DNA of 64,000 nucleotides from Mangrovivirga cuniculi (GTDB lineage Bacteria > Bacteroidota > Bacteroidia > Cytophagales > Cyclobacteriaceae), in NCBI RefSeq assembly GCF_005166025.1, contig NZ_CP028923.1:2792001-2856000 (forward strand), written 5' to 3'. The position numbers and the translations under genes were made by a program. The notes below the pieces were generated by a model. It made no database searches and had not been told where the DNA came from. It saw only the letters and a program-made list of their open reading frames with translations. Positions 34,696-44,087 of this stretch are shown here, one piece after another; the first letter of the stretch is position 1, and every line of letters starts with the position of its first letter.

Positions 34696-36654
34696 TTATA
34701 CCTCACTAACTAACATCACTTGTTTTGATAGTTCCTTTTCTACAGCATCAAAAAACATTTTAATTTCATCGTACTTAGTGTGAAGAAAATAATAGTCTTT
34801 TATAAGAATCATTGAAGTATAAATAACCTTATTTCCTACTTTTGAGCTTGTGATTTTAAAGGACATTTTTTGGTCTGAGGTGACAAACACTTTATTTTTA
34901 ATATCTGATTGTACCGTATACCCTTCCGGCACATTCACTGTTACCATAAAAACTTTTTTCCACGGACTAACAAAATCTATCCCCTGGTATCTCTTCTCAT
35001 TTTTAAAAGGGTTTTTCTTGAATTTAAAATCCTCAAAAGGACTGATATAAATAGTATTATTAGCGCTTAAAACTGTTTGAGAGATATTCAGATTTTCAAT
35101 AGCTCCGCTCCCTTCTAAGTTGATTTCATGAGCATTGATCTCAGCATCTGAGAATTCTGATGTATAGCGCTGGTTAAAATCCTCTACGTATTTAGCAGAA
35201 TCAAGACCTGTAATAAATCTTACCAGATCTATCCCTAATCTTTTTCTATTTATACTTTTTTCAATCTTTTCTTCTTCCGGATCTATAGAAAATTCCACTG
35301 AGCTAAGAGTTTCTGCGCTCAGATATGTACTTAAATTCACCCATTGTTCTGTCGCATCATCCCGTACGATAAGTGCTTTACCATTGATACACCTTAAAGG
35401 GATTAGACCAAATGGAGCCTGGGGTTCGGTTGCATCTAACAATACACGTTGACCATCAACTTCCAATAAACAAATAACATAATTGAAATTACTGATTAAA
35501 GGAACAAATGGATTTACTCTACCGGCATTCCTGGTGTTCAGGAGAACAGGATAAGCATTAAACCCCGCTTTTCTCAAAGCCCCGACTAAGAGGTTATTAA
35601 TCTCAGCTGCGCTACCATTTCTATCATTTATTAGTTTACGGTATGATTTATTCGGAGTAACCCAGCCATTTTGTTTATTCCAGGCTATGTTTTTACTAAC
35701 CAGCCTGTAAACTGTATTCGCTCCCGAAATAGAATTATCTATTTTCACATCGCCAATAATATCATTTAGAATATTATTATTTTTTTGGTATTGGACAAAA
35801 TAAGAATTGTCAAAAAGCCTTTCTTTAATAATAGTTGAATAGTTACTTCCGAGCGGATGATAGACTAAATAAAAATCTCTGTAACCCCTGATCTCAAACC
35901 TGTATTTTGTAAATGAATTTGATTTTACTGAAGTATAAATTTCATCAGGAACACCGGGAAGATTTTTTGCAGAATAGACTTTTTTAAAGTATGAATAAGT
36001 TTCTGAGAAATCAGTACCGTTTATACTTGATACGCCCTCTCCTTTTTCGATTTTCACAGGATAACTTCCCTGGTAAAAAGCATTAAAATCAAAATATTCA
36101 GGGGTGATCGTAGTGTATTCACTAAAGAGAACCGGATTTTCGGATTGGAAAACCCAATCACGCACGTTGGCTATATTTTGAGATAATATCTTTAATTCAT
36201 ATTCAACAATAGTATTTTTCTTTACATTAGGGATGTGCAATATTAAATTATCCCTAAAATCTGTATACTCTGTAAACATTCCATCCCGAGTAGTAAACTT
36301 TTCATCCTCAACTTTTCCTGACTCAGCTAATGAATAGGTATAACCTTTAACATAAACATCATCATTATCGCTGAAAACAATATCTAAATTACCATATTGA
36401 TCAATACCTTTATCATTCAGCACTAATACCTTGATATAATAATTATATTCCAGCATCCAGCCTTTTGTAGTATTGTAATCAATCCGTGATAAACCAATGT
36501 TTTCAATTATTACTGCATCACAAACTTCTCTTAAAGAATCCAGCTTTTCAATTTGCCAATCCTTTTTAGATACTTTACCTACTTTATATCTGGTTTGTGA
36601 AAAAGACGAAAAGGAAGTAATCGCTAATAATAGCAGTACTGTTAAAAATCTCAT
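34696..36654 (-). CDS. DUF3857/transglutaminase-like exported protein, paralogue 1
   Basis: A 652-residue exported protein with signal peptide (MRFLTVLLLLAITSFSSFS), a DUF3857 region (about 55-250, LILHIPNVKKNTIVEYELKILSQN) and a transglutaminase-like region. At the position of the catalytic cysteine it has NDRNGSAAEINNLLVGALRKAGFNAYPVLLNTR (about 345-378): alanine/serine replace the cysteine, so this copy is probably not a thiol enzyme, whereas the adjacent paralogue keeps GDCKG. A C-terminal beta domain and helix follow. Gene order (inactive-looking copy first, then active-looking copy) suggests that the two products work as a pair. Confidence 0.82.
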   Translation of the reverse strand: MRFLTVLLLLAITSFSSFSQTRYKVGKVSKKDWQIEKLDSLREVCDAVIIENIGLSRIDYNTTKGWMLEYNYYIKVLVLNDKGIDQYGNLDIVFSDNDDVYVKGYTYSLAESGKVEDEKFTTRDGMFTEYTDFRDNLILHIPNVKKNTIVEYELKILSQNIANVRDWVFQSENPVLFSEYTTITPEYFDFNAFYQGSYPVKIEKGEGVSSINGTDFSETYSYFKKVYSAKNLPGVPDEIYTSVKSNSFTKYRFEIRGYRDFYLVYHPLGSNYSTIIKERLFDNSYFVQYQKNNNILNDIIGDVKIDNSISGANTVYRLVSKNIAWNKQNGWVTPNKSYRKLINDRNGSAAEINNLLVGALRKAGFNAYPVLLNTRNAGRVNPFVPLISNFNYVICLLEVDGQRVLLDATEPQAPFGLIPLRCINGKALIVRDDATEQWVNLSTYLSAETLSSVEFSIDPEEEKIEKSINRKRLGIDLVRFITGLDSAKYVEDFNQRYTSEFSDAEINAHEINLEGSGAIENLNISQTVLSANNTIYISPFEDFKFKKNPFKNEKRYQGIDFVSPWKKVFMVTVNVPEGYTVQSDIKNKVFVTSDQKMSFKITSSKVGNKVIYTSMILIKDYYFLHTKYDEIKMFFDAVEKELSKQVMLVSEV

Positions 36655-36864
36655 AATTATTAAAAAATAGTTGATAAACTCTTAAAGGCTGCAATAAAGC
36701 AAAAATTATGGCAAATTCAAAAAAACTTAAACGGTTAATTACATTATAAGTAAATAATGATCACCTGGTTTAGTGAGGAAATATTTGTTAACACGGCCCT
36801 ATTAGAACAAAACGATTACGAATTAATCACTGGAAAAAATTAAAAATTCTGTAAAATTATTTAT

Positions 36865-38073
36865 CTAGTTTAGGTGTCCTAATACTTTTCCGGATACTAC
36901 ATCGCCAATAGACAATGAGGATGTAGCTGCCGGAGAAGGCGCATTACACACATTTACAACTCCATCAGATTCAAGTATCAGAAAGTCGTCGATTAAACCA
37001 CCATCTTTGTCACACGCTTGTGCTCTTACTCCTGCTCCACCTGAAATGAGATCATCTTCTTGCAATTCCGGCATTAACTTTTGCAATGCTTTTGTGAAAG
37101 CAGATTTACTAAAGGACCGATACATTTCTCCAAATCCGGTTTTCCAGTATTTAGAAGCTACCTTAATAAAACCCGGCCAGGTCAATGATTCTATAAGCTC
37201 TGAAACATTTATATCTGACTTAGAATATCCTTCTCGTTGAAAAGCAAGTACAGCATTTGGTCCAGCCTCTATACCTCCATTGATCATCCTGGTAAAATGA
37301 ACTCCCAGGAAAGGAAAGTTAGGATCTGGAACCGGATAAATGAGGTTTTTAACTAAATGATGCTTTTCAGGTTTTAACTCGTAATATTCCCCCCTGAATG
37401 GAATGATCTTAACACTCATCTCCTGCCCGGCCATTTTTGCAACTTTATCGGAATAAAGGCCGGCACAATTAACAATTACATCTGTTTTGAATGTGCCTTT
37501 ATTTGTTTCCAGAATTCTTTCTCCACTCTTTAAAAGTATATTTTTAACTTTCGTATTCAGGTGTATCTCACCGCCGTTCTTCTTGAATAATTCAGCGTAT
37601 TTATTTGCCACCTCTGTATAATCAATAATTCCTGTTTGAGGCACATATAATCCTGCTATTCCGGACACATGTGGTTCATATTCTTTTAATTCACTTTCAT
37701 TAAGCTTTAAAATCCCTTCCAGGCCGTTTTTAGCTCCTCGCTCACGCAATACATCTAATTGAGGTAGTTGAAATTCATCTGTAGCAACTACGACCTTTCC
37801 ACAAAGCTCATATTTGATTTCATTTTCATTGCAAAAATCGAGAAGCATTTTATACCCTCCCACACAATTATTGGCTTTTAGGCTACCAGGTTTATAATAC
37901 AGTCCGGAATGAATAACACCACTGTTGTTACCGGTTTGATGGAGTGCAAGCTTTCCTTCCTTTTCAAATAAGGCAATTTTAAGTCCGGGCCTTTTGATAC
38001 TGACCTGGTAAGCTGTAGCTAAACCAACTATTCCTCCGCCGATAATTATGATGTCGTATTTATCCATTCTCAT
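36865..38073 (-). CDS. lhgO: L-2-hydroxyglutarate oxidase
   Basis: A 402-residue FAD-dependent DAO-family oxidoreductase. The dinucleotide-binding motif is IIIIGGGIVGLATAYQ (about 7-22), with HQTGNNSGVIHSGLYYKPGSLKA (about 44-66), FRGEYYELKP and AGVRAQACDKDG, all typical of LhgO/YgaF. It oxidises L-2-hydroxyglutarate to 2-oxoglutarate, passing electrons to the membrane. The start is ATG 38073 or the ATG two codons in. Single gene, upstream region with a weak A/T-rich promoter. Between 36655 and 36864 only a 28-codon frame is seen (see rejected items). Confidence 0.9.
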   Translation of the reverse strand: MRMDKYDIIIIGGGIVGLATAYQVSIKRPGLKIALFEKEGKLALHQTGNNSGVIHSGLYYKPGSLKANNCVGGYKMLLDFCNENEIKYELCGKVVVATDEFQLPQLDVLRERGAKNGLEGILKLNESELKEYEPHVSGIAGLYVPQTGIIDYTEVANKYAELFKKNGGEIHLNTKVKNILLKSGERILETNKGTFKTDVIVNCAGLYSDKVAKMAGQEMSVKIIPFRGEYYELKPEKHHLVKNLIYPVPDPNFPFLGVHFTRMINGGIEAGPNAVLAFQREGYSKSDINVSELIESLTWPGFIKVASKYWKTGFGEMYRSFSKSAFTKALQKLMPELQEDDLISGGAGVRAQACDKDGGLIDDFLILESDGVVNVCNAPSPAATSSLSIGDVVSGKVLGHLN

Positions 38074-38163
38074 TATAATTTATTGCGAATATACACTCAT
38101 TGAGACAGTCTTAAAAAAAGTTGGTATAACTTTTGAACATCTATTTATAAACTATCAATAGAT

Positions 38164-38565
38164 ATGAGAAGATTACTTTTTTTAATACCAGTATTTTTAT
38201 TAGTACTAATATCATCTTGTACTACATACATTGAAGAGCCTTACTATGATCTGGAAGGAACATACAGAGTAGAAGAATACAGTTATTACTATGATGAGTT
38301 TTTTGGCTATTCGATTTATGTTGAGCAACCCTATTTATCCGGACCAGATAACATAATCTATATCGAGAATTTTTACAATTCAGGTATTATCGTAGAAGCC
38401 TATCTTAATGGTTCGAGAATCTCAATCCCTTATCAGGAAATAGGCCAATTTGATATTGAAGGTTCGGGCTATCTGGATGGAGGTCATATCCACATTGAAG
38501 CTACGGTATGGGAACATACCAGTCATGCAGTTATAAGGGACGATATTGAAATAACTGCTTACTAA
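38164..38565 (+). CDS. Small lipoprotein of unknown function
   Basis: A 133-residue lipoprotein: signal segment ending in LISSC (Cys near 19), then a beta-rich, tyrosine-rich domain (YYDLEGTYRVEEYSYYYDEFFGYSIYVEQPY). No family recognised. The gene is divergent from lhgO, and its stop overlaps the stop of the convergent M20 peptidase gene by about 4 bp. The architecture resembles lipocalin-like stress lipoproteins, but this is only an impression from strand pattern. Confidence 0.75.
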   Translation: MRRLLFLIPVFLLVLISSCTTYIEEPYYDLEGTYRVEEYSYYYDEFFGYSIYVEQPYLSGPDNIIYIENFYNSGIIVEAYLNGSRISIPYQEIGQFDIEGSGYLDGGHIHIEATVWEHTSHAVIRDDIEITAY

Positions 38566-40022
38566 TTGGCCATCAGGTTATAGAAGAAGGTCTTAGCTGA
38601 ATTAATATTATCAATACTGATCATTTCATTATTTCCATGTATTCTGTCAAGATCCTCATTTTCCAGAATAAATGGAGAAAAGCGGTATACATTTTCAGCT
38701 ATACCTTCATAGTGGCGGCCATCTGTACCTGCAATAACGAGACCCGGAACAACAACAGAATTTTCAAATGTTCCTGCAATAATGCCGGCTAATTCCTCAA
38801 AAGATTCACTTTGATAATCAGAGATCTTACTTGGGTTTTTAGCGAACTTATCAGATTTTCTGATTTTAACATTTGTGTTAAAAGTTGCCTTCTTGAGGTA
38901 ATTTTCAATATCTTCAATCTTTTCACCAGGAAGAATTCTAAAGTTAATCGAGGCCCGGGCTTTAGCAGGAACTACATTATCTTTGACTCCGGCCTCAAGA
39001 ATGGTAACGGCCGATGTAGTTCTTACCATTGCGTTGCCTGATGGGATTTCCTCATATGTGGAGATCAAAAGATCATCAAAAAGCCATGTGTTCGCGAATA
39101 TCATACGCTGAGGAAATGGCATTTCAGGACCTAAATAATTGATGAACGCTCTCAAAGGAGCTGAAATTCTTGCCTTAAACGGCTCTTTTCTGATTTTATC
39201 TAATACTTCGGTCAGCTGATTTATAGCGTTGTTTCTCGCTGGCATTGAAGAGTGCCCGGCTTCAGCATCAGCTTCAAGATGATAGGTTACATAGCCCTTT
39301 TCGGCAATCCCAACGATGGCTGTATTTTTATCAAGGCCAGGAACGATGCCTTTTGTCACTACCGACCCTTCATCAAGTGCCATTCTCAAGCTTACCCGCT
39401 GACTTTTTAAATGCTCAGCTATTTCTTTAGCTCCATCGTTACCTCCAATTTCTTCATCAAAGCCAAAGGCCAGGTAAATCGTTCTTGTCGGTTTATTCCC
39501 TTCCGACAACAAACTTTCTGCAGCTTCCAAAATAACAAAGGCCGACCCTTTATCATCCAGTGTACCTCTTCCATAAACAAATTCTTCATCATATTCACCT
39601 GCAAATGGAGGATGCTCCCATTGGTTTAGTTGATTTTCTGCCAGTGGTACCACATCAAGATGAGCTGCAAGAAGATCTGGTTTTAAACTATTATCCTGTC
39701 CTTCAATCTTAATTAAGATACCCGAATTATTGATCAAATTAATCTCCGATTGTTCATTCACAACAGGATAGTTTTCTTTAATCCATGGTAACAAAAGGTC
39801 AAAGTCAGAACTATCAGTTGTATTTCTTCCCTGGTATGAAACTGTTTTCAACTGCAGGAGTTCTGAAAGTTGGGATAGGTCTTTCTCATCAACTATTTTC
39901 CTTTCCACAGCCATTGCTGCAGGCTGGTTTGAAGAAAACATAAAAGTTTTAATAAGCAATACCAATAAGGTAAAAACAAAAACTCCTAACAGAACGTAAA
40001 AAACCTTGACTCGTTTTCTCAT
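38562..40022 (-). CDS. M20-family peptidase, membrane-anchored (PM20D1-like)
   Basis: About 486 residues from ATG 40022 (MRKRVKVF...), which places a single N-terminal membrane anchor at about 5-28; the longer frame to 40088 adds 22 residues before the basic start and is less likely. Metal-binding features of M20: AAHLDVVPL (about 118), GRGTLDDKGS (about 152, bridging Asp) and FGFDEEIGGNDGAKEI (about 185, catalytic Glu), with the dimerisation domain between. The spacing resembles carboxypeptidase S/PM20D1 enzymes that hydrolyse N-acyl amino acids or peptides. Divergent from the PIG-L gene. Confidence 0.87.
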   Translation of the reverse strand: MRKRVKVFYVLLGVFVFTLLVLLIKTFMFSSNQPAAMAVERKIVDEKDLSQLSELLQLKTVSYQGRNTTDSSDFDLLLPWIKENYPVVNEQSEINLINNSGILIKIEGQDNSLKPDLLAAHLDVVPLAENQLNQWEHPPFAGEYDEEFVYGRGTLDDKGSAFVILEAAESLLSEGNKPTRTIYLAFGFDEEIGGNDGAKEIAEHLKSQRVSLRMALDEGSVVTKGIVPGLDKNTAIVGIAEKGYVTYHLEADAEAGHSSMPARNNAINQLTEVLDKIRKEPFKARISAPLRAFINYLGPEMPFPQRMIFANTWLFDDLLISTYEEIPSGNAMVRTTSAVTILEAGVKDNVVPAKARASINFRILPGEKIEDIENYLKKATFNTNVKIRKSDKFAKNPSKISDYQSESFEELAGIIAGTFENSVVVPGLVIAGTDGRHYEGIAENVYRFSPFILENEDLDRIHGNNEMISIDNINSAKTFFYNLMAN

Positions 40023-40097
40023 GAATATAGTTTTATAAGAATTCCCAATAATAATCAAGGTTTGGTAAATTACAAACTTCAAACTCAACAGAAAGAA

Positions 40098-42608
40098 ATG
40101 AAAAAACTGTTTTTACTTTTTTTATTTACCTCATTCGTATTTTCTAATTTATCAGCTCAGGAAGAACATATAATATCGCCACCTGCTTCATCTGTTATTG
40201 CAGATGAGATAAAAGGACTGAAATCATTTATAAAGGTATTGTATGTTGCTGCCCATCCGGATGATGAAAACACCAGGCTAATAACATATTTTGCCCGATA
40301 CAAACATTTCGAGACAGGTTATTTATCTATGACTCGTGGGGATGGAGGTCAGAATCTAATTGGATCAGAAATCAGGGATGGCCTTGGATTAATCAGAACT
40401 CAGGAGTTGATTGCTGCAAGAAAAATCGATGGTGGAAATCAATTTTTCACCACGGCCAATGATTTTGGATATTCAAAAAACCCTACAGAAACTTTTAATA
40501 AATGGAATAGAGAAAAAGTTCTTGGTGACGCTGTTTACGTTATCAGGAAATTTCGTCCGGACATAATTATTACGCGGTTTCCTGAAATCCCGGGTATAAC
40601 CCATGGCCATCATACTGCCAGTGCTATTATTGCCAGGGAAGCCTTTGATCTGGCCAATGACCCTTCAGCTTACCCTGAACAACTTGATCATGTAAAGACA
40701 TGGCAACCTAAAAAAATATACTGGAATACCTCTCCATGGTTTTACAGAGGTAGAGATGAATCATTTGATACGACTAACCTGGTAAAACTTAATGTCGGCC
40801 ACTACCTGCCTTCAATGGGAGAATCGATTGAGGAAGTAGCAGGAAGAAGCCGCAGTATGCATAAATCACAGGGTTTTGGATCTTCCGGGTCCAGGGGCGA
40901 ATCATTTGAATGGCTCGTGCCAGTTAAAGCAGTCAAAGGTTCCGAGAAAGATTTTTACTCAGGTATTAAAACATCCTGGGCTCAAATGGGAGCTCCGAAT
41001 ATTGAAAAAAACATAAATAAGATCATTAACAGTTTTAATCCTTTAAGACCTGAGAATTCAATTGAAGATCTTGTTCAACTTAAGAATGAGATCAGAAAAA
41101 CAGATCTGAAAAATGAAAAGGTTGAAAGTAAACTGAGTCAAATAGACGAACTCATTGTAAAATGCCTTGGATTATATGCAGGCCTTCATTCAGACCGGCC
41201 ATATTATTCTCCCGGTGATACAGTAGAAATTAATTTTGAGGCAATAAACAGATCTGACATTGGTGTAAAAATTTCTAAGATCAACATCCCTGGCACTGAT
41301 ATAGATAAAAAAGGTAATTTAAATCCTAATAAAACATTTGAGTTTAGCACTAAACTGGTATTACCATCTGATATAGCATTTACAGACCCTTATTGGTTAA
41401 ATGGTAATCAGACTGATGCTAACTTTGATGTATCAAGTTTTTCATTAATAGGTAATGCTGAAAATCATCCCGTATATCATGCAGAAATAATTCTGGATGT
41501 TTATAATGAATTAATAAAAATAGAATTACCTCTAACCTATCATACAACTGACAGAGTAAAAGGAAAGGTTATCCAGCCAATGCATATTATGCCTGAGATC
41601 AGCGTTGAGCCACTTCAAAAAGTTCTTGTTCTTCCGGTAAACAAAGAAAAAAGCATCATTGTAACACTGACTTCAGATTCACCTTTACCTTCAGGAGAAT
41701 TAACCATAGATCTTCCTGCAGGGATCAAATGTGAAAAAGAGGTAATAAAATATGAAGCAGATGGTGTTGAAAGGGTTAGAAGCTTTGAGTTTCATATTTC
41801 TGCTGAAAAAGCTACAAAATTTGAAGAAAACAATGTTTCATTTGAATTTAACACCAAACAAAATGAGAAATTTGACCAGTATACCGTCTTTATCGAATAT
41901 GATCACATACCAAACCAAATCGATGTCAGAGCTTCAGAAATGACTGTTTCTGCAGTCGACATTGATGTACCTGACGTTAAAGTCGGATATATCATGGGTG
42001 CTGGCGATGATGTTCCGAATTTGTTAACAGACGTTGGTATGTATGTCGATCAGATCGGTGTAGAGGACTTAAATGGCGGGAAAAATATTGATTACGATGT
42101 CATCATATTGGGTATAAGAGCATTAAATACAAACTCTGAATTAGCAAGATCCATGGATAAATTATACAATTTTGTCTATGATGGCGGAACTGTAATTGTA
42201 CAGTATAATACTTCTTATGGCTTAAATGTAGAAAATCCCGGACCTTATCCAATTAGTATCTCCAGAGGCAGAGTGACAGATGAAAATTCTGAGGTCAGAA
42301 TATTGAATAAAGATCACATTGCTTTTAATCAGCCAAATAAAATTACAGAAGATGATTTTAAAAACTGGGTGCAAGAGCGTGGTTTGTATTTCCCTGGTAC
42401 ATGGGACGATAACTATACACCTCTTTTGAGCATCAGTGATACTGACGAGGTTCCACTTAAAGGCAGTCTTTTGGTAGCAGAATATGGAGAAGGTTATTAT
42501 GTTTATACAGGATTATCTTTTTTCAGGGAACTACCTGCCGGGGTGCCCGGAGCCTATCGATTACTCATAAACCTGATTAGCCTGAGTCATTCATCAGAAA
42601 AGCCTTAA
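40098..42608 (+). CDS. Exported PIG-L family deacetylase, multidomain
   Basis: About 836 residues from ATG 40098, which begins a good signal peptide (MKKLFLLFLFTSFVFSNLSAQ). The PIG-L domain has AAHPDDENTR (about 47-56, Zn-binding AHPDDE), SMTRGDGGQN and GHHTASAII (third ligand, about 176). Additional beta domains (about 360-620) and a C-terminal glutamine-amidotransferase-like fold (VGYIMGAGDDVPNLL, YDVIILGIRALNTN) follow, an arrangement seen in Bacteroidota PIG-L proteins. The family removes acetyl groups from GlcNAc-containing compounds; the substrate here is unknown. A strong terminator follows. Confidence 0.86.
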   Translation: MKKLFLLFLFTSFVFSNLSAQEEHIISPPASSVIADEIKGLKSFIKVLYVAAHPDDENTRLITYFARYKHFETGYLSMTRGDGGQNLIGSEIRDGLGLIRTQELIAARKIDGGNQFFTTANDFGYSKNPTETFNKWNREKVLGDAVYVIRKFRPDIIITRFPEIPGITHGHHTASAIIAREAFDLANDPSAYPEQLDHVKTWQPKKIYWNTSPWFYRGRDESFDTTNLVKLNVGHYLPSMGESIEEVAGRSRSMHKSQGFGSSGSRGESFEWLVPVKAVKGSEKDFYSGIKTSWAQMGAPNIEKNINKIINSFNPLRPENSIEDLVQLKNEIRKTDLKNEKVESKLSQIDELIVKCLGLYAGLHSDRPYYSPGDTVEINFEAINRSDIGVKISKINIPGTDIDKKGNLNPNKTFEFSTKLVLPSDIAFTDPYWLNGNQTDANFDVSSFSLIGNAENHPVYHAEIILDVYNELIKIELPLTYHTTDRVKGKVIQPMHIMPEISVEPLQKVLVLPVNKEKSIIVTLTSDSPLPSGELTIDLPAGIKCEKEVIKYEADGVERVRSFEFHISAEKATKFEENNVSFEFNTKQNEKFDQYTVFIEYDHIPNQIDVRASEMTVSAVDIDVPDVKVGYIMGAGDDVPNLLTDVGMYVDQIGVEDLNGGKNIDYDVIILGIRALNTNSELARSMDKLYNFVYDGGTVIVQYNTSYGLNVENPGPYPISISRGRVTDENSEVRILNKDHIAFNQPNKITEDDFKNWVQERGLYFPGTWDDNYTPLLSISDTDEVPLKGSLLVAEYGEGYYVYTGLSFFRELPAGVPGAYRLLINLISLSHSSEKP

Positions 42609-42613
42609 AAAAT

Positions 42614-42642
42614 AAAGGGGAGTTCTTTAGCTCCCCTTTTTA
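42614..42642. terminator. Bidirectional terminator between the PIG-L and GAF genes
   Basis: AAAGGGGAG/CTCCCCTTT stem with an 8-nt loop, T-rich on the right and A-rich on the left. It overlaps the stop of the convergent GAF gene (42640). Confidence 0.85.
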
Positions 42643-44010
42643 ATTCTCTACTTGTATTTGTCTTTTCAAGTTATCTATTTCCTCTAAATAACGTTTTTCT
42701 TTTCTAAGCATCTCTTCCTGAGTAGCTGCAAGCTCTTCCATATTCTGCCTCATTTCTTCTTCCTGGGCTCTCATTTCTTCTTCCTGCTGTCTGGCTTGTT
42801 CAAGTAACTCTTTATTAGACTCGTTAATCTTTATATCTTTTAAACTTGAAGCGATAGACTCACCTAGTTTTTTAACAAAACTGATCTGATGTTCATCAAA
42901 CTCTTTAAAAGAAGCTATTTCTAAAATACCCTCAACTTGTTCATTAAAGATCATCGGTACAATCAACAAACTATTTGGAGTTGCCTCACCTAATCCGGAA
43001 GTTATCTTGACATAATTTTGTGGGATTTCTTTTAAATGTATTACCTCTTTTTCAATATAAGCCTGGCCAATTAATCCCTGGCCCGGATGGATTTGTTTCT
43101 CCTCAAACTTTTTCCTGTTGTAAGCATAAGTTGCATAAAGATTTAAAACAAAACCTTCATTATCAATCAGGTACATACTTCCCTGATTTGCTTCCATATA
43201 TTCTACCAAAAAAGCCATAATGTTATCACATAGACTTTTTAAGCTATCATAGCCTCTAAGTAACTCTGTCACTTCAGCTAGTCCCTGGACTGCCCATTGT
43301 TGCTTTTTTTCATTTTGCCTGACAAGCTCAACCTCTTTCAAATTTTCCTTTGCCTGTTTCTCAGATTCCTCCATTTTCCTGGCGATATCCTTACTTTCCT
43401 GAATATAATGTGAAGATATTTCTTCAGATCTCTTATTTTCTAAAAGTAGAACCATAATTATACCAACAGCAAAAACTACAGATATAAAAATAGCAACTCT
43501 TGTTAGATTACCCTTTTTCAATTCAGACCTGTCTAAATCTATTTCAAGCCATTCATTAATGAAATCAAAACCAAGGATCATCAATATTGCTATTCCTGCA
43601 CAAGTGAATAAATATCCCTTTTCTCTGATATCAAAAACTATAAACGGTATAAACAGAAAAGCCAGAGATAGCATGGACATACCGACCATAGGAGGATTCC
43701 CGGCTTCAACAATGAAAGCGGCTTCCGAAGTAGCTAATGAAACAGGAACCAAGGAAACAATAATCCGACTTACATAAATCAATCCAAACCTATTTAAAAC
43801 CATTGCTAACAAGGAAAGGATGAAACCGGCAATTGGAATCCCAATGGTTGGTTTTAATGTGTTTTGAGAAATTAGAATAAATGGCAATGAAACAAAAAAA
43901 GCCAGTATTAGTGCAGTAATATTAGACTGATAAATTTTTCTTTTTAAAAACCTGGGCTGATCAGGCTTAATTCCCCACTTTAGTACGTCCTTAAATTTCA
44001 TTTTATTCAA
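42640..44010 (-). CDS. Membrane protein with GAF domain and coiled coils
   Basis: A 456-residue protein: six hydrophobic segments in the first 190 residues, a coiled coil (about 195-240), a GAF domain (about 245-390: GYDSLKSLCDNIMAFLVEYMEANQGSMYLID; GQGLIGQAYIEKEVIHLKEIP; PMIFNEQVEGILEIASF) and a Glu/Gln-rich coiled coil (EEEMRAQEEEMRQNMEELAATQEEM) at the end. The NMEELAATQEEM pattern is frequent in Bacteroidota signalling proteins with methyl-accepting or PAS domains. There is no catalytic output domain, so it probably senses something and acts through protein contacts. Regulation is unknown. Confidence 0.82.
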   Translation of the reverse strand: MNKMKFKDVLKWGIKPDQPRFLKRKIYQSNITALILAFFVSLPFILISQNTLKPTIGIPIAGFILSLLAMVLNRFGLIYVSRIIVSLVPVSLATSEAAFIVEAGNPPMVGMSMLSLAFLFIPFIVFDIREKGYLFTCAGIAILMILGFDFINEWLEIDLDRSELKKGNLTRVAIFISVVFAVGIIMVLLLENKRSEEISSHYIQESKDIARKMEESEKQAKENLKEVELVRQNEKKQQWAVQGLAEVTELLRGYDSLKSLCDNIMAFLVEYMEANQGSMYLIDNEGFVLNLYATYAYNRKKFEEKQIHPGQGLIGQAYIEKEVIHLKEIPQNYVKITSGLGEATPNSLLIVPMIFNEQVEGILEIASFKEFDEHQISFVKKLGESIASSLKDIKINESNKELLEQARQQEEEMRAQEEEMRQNMEELAATQEEMLRKEKRYLEEIDNLKRQIQVEN

Positions 44011-44087
44011 AAAATTATAATCTTAGCAATCTTATAAAAATATATTTTACCAATATATAAATAAAGATCATTTAAACCATATTTTTT

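Noticed and set aside
36757-36843. 28-codon plus-strand ORF (MITWFSEEIF...)
   Set aside because: It has a start and stop but no promoter, ribosome site or recognisable feature, and lies in an A/T-rich gap; too short to support.
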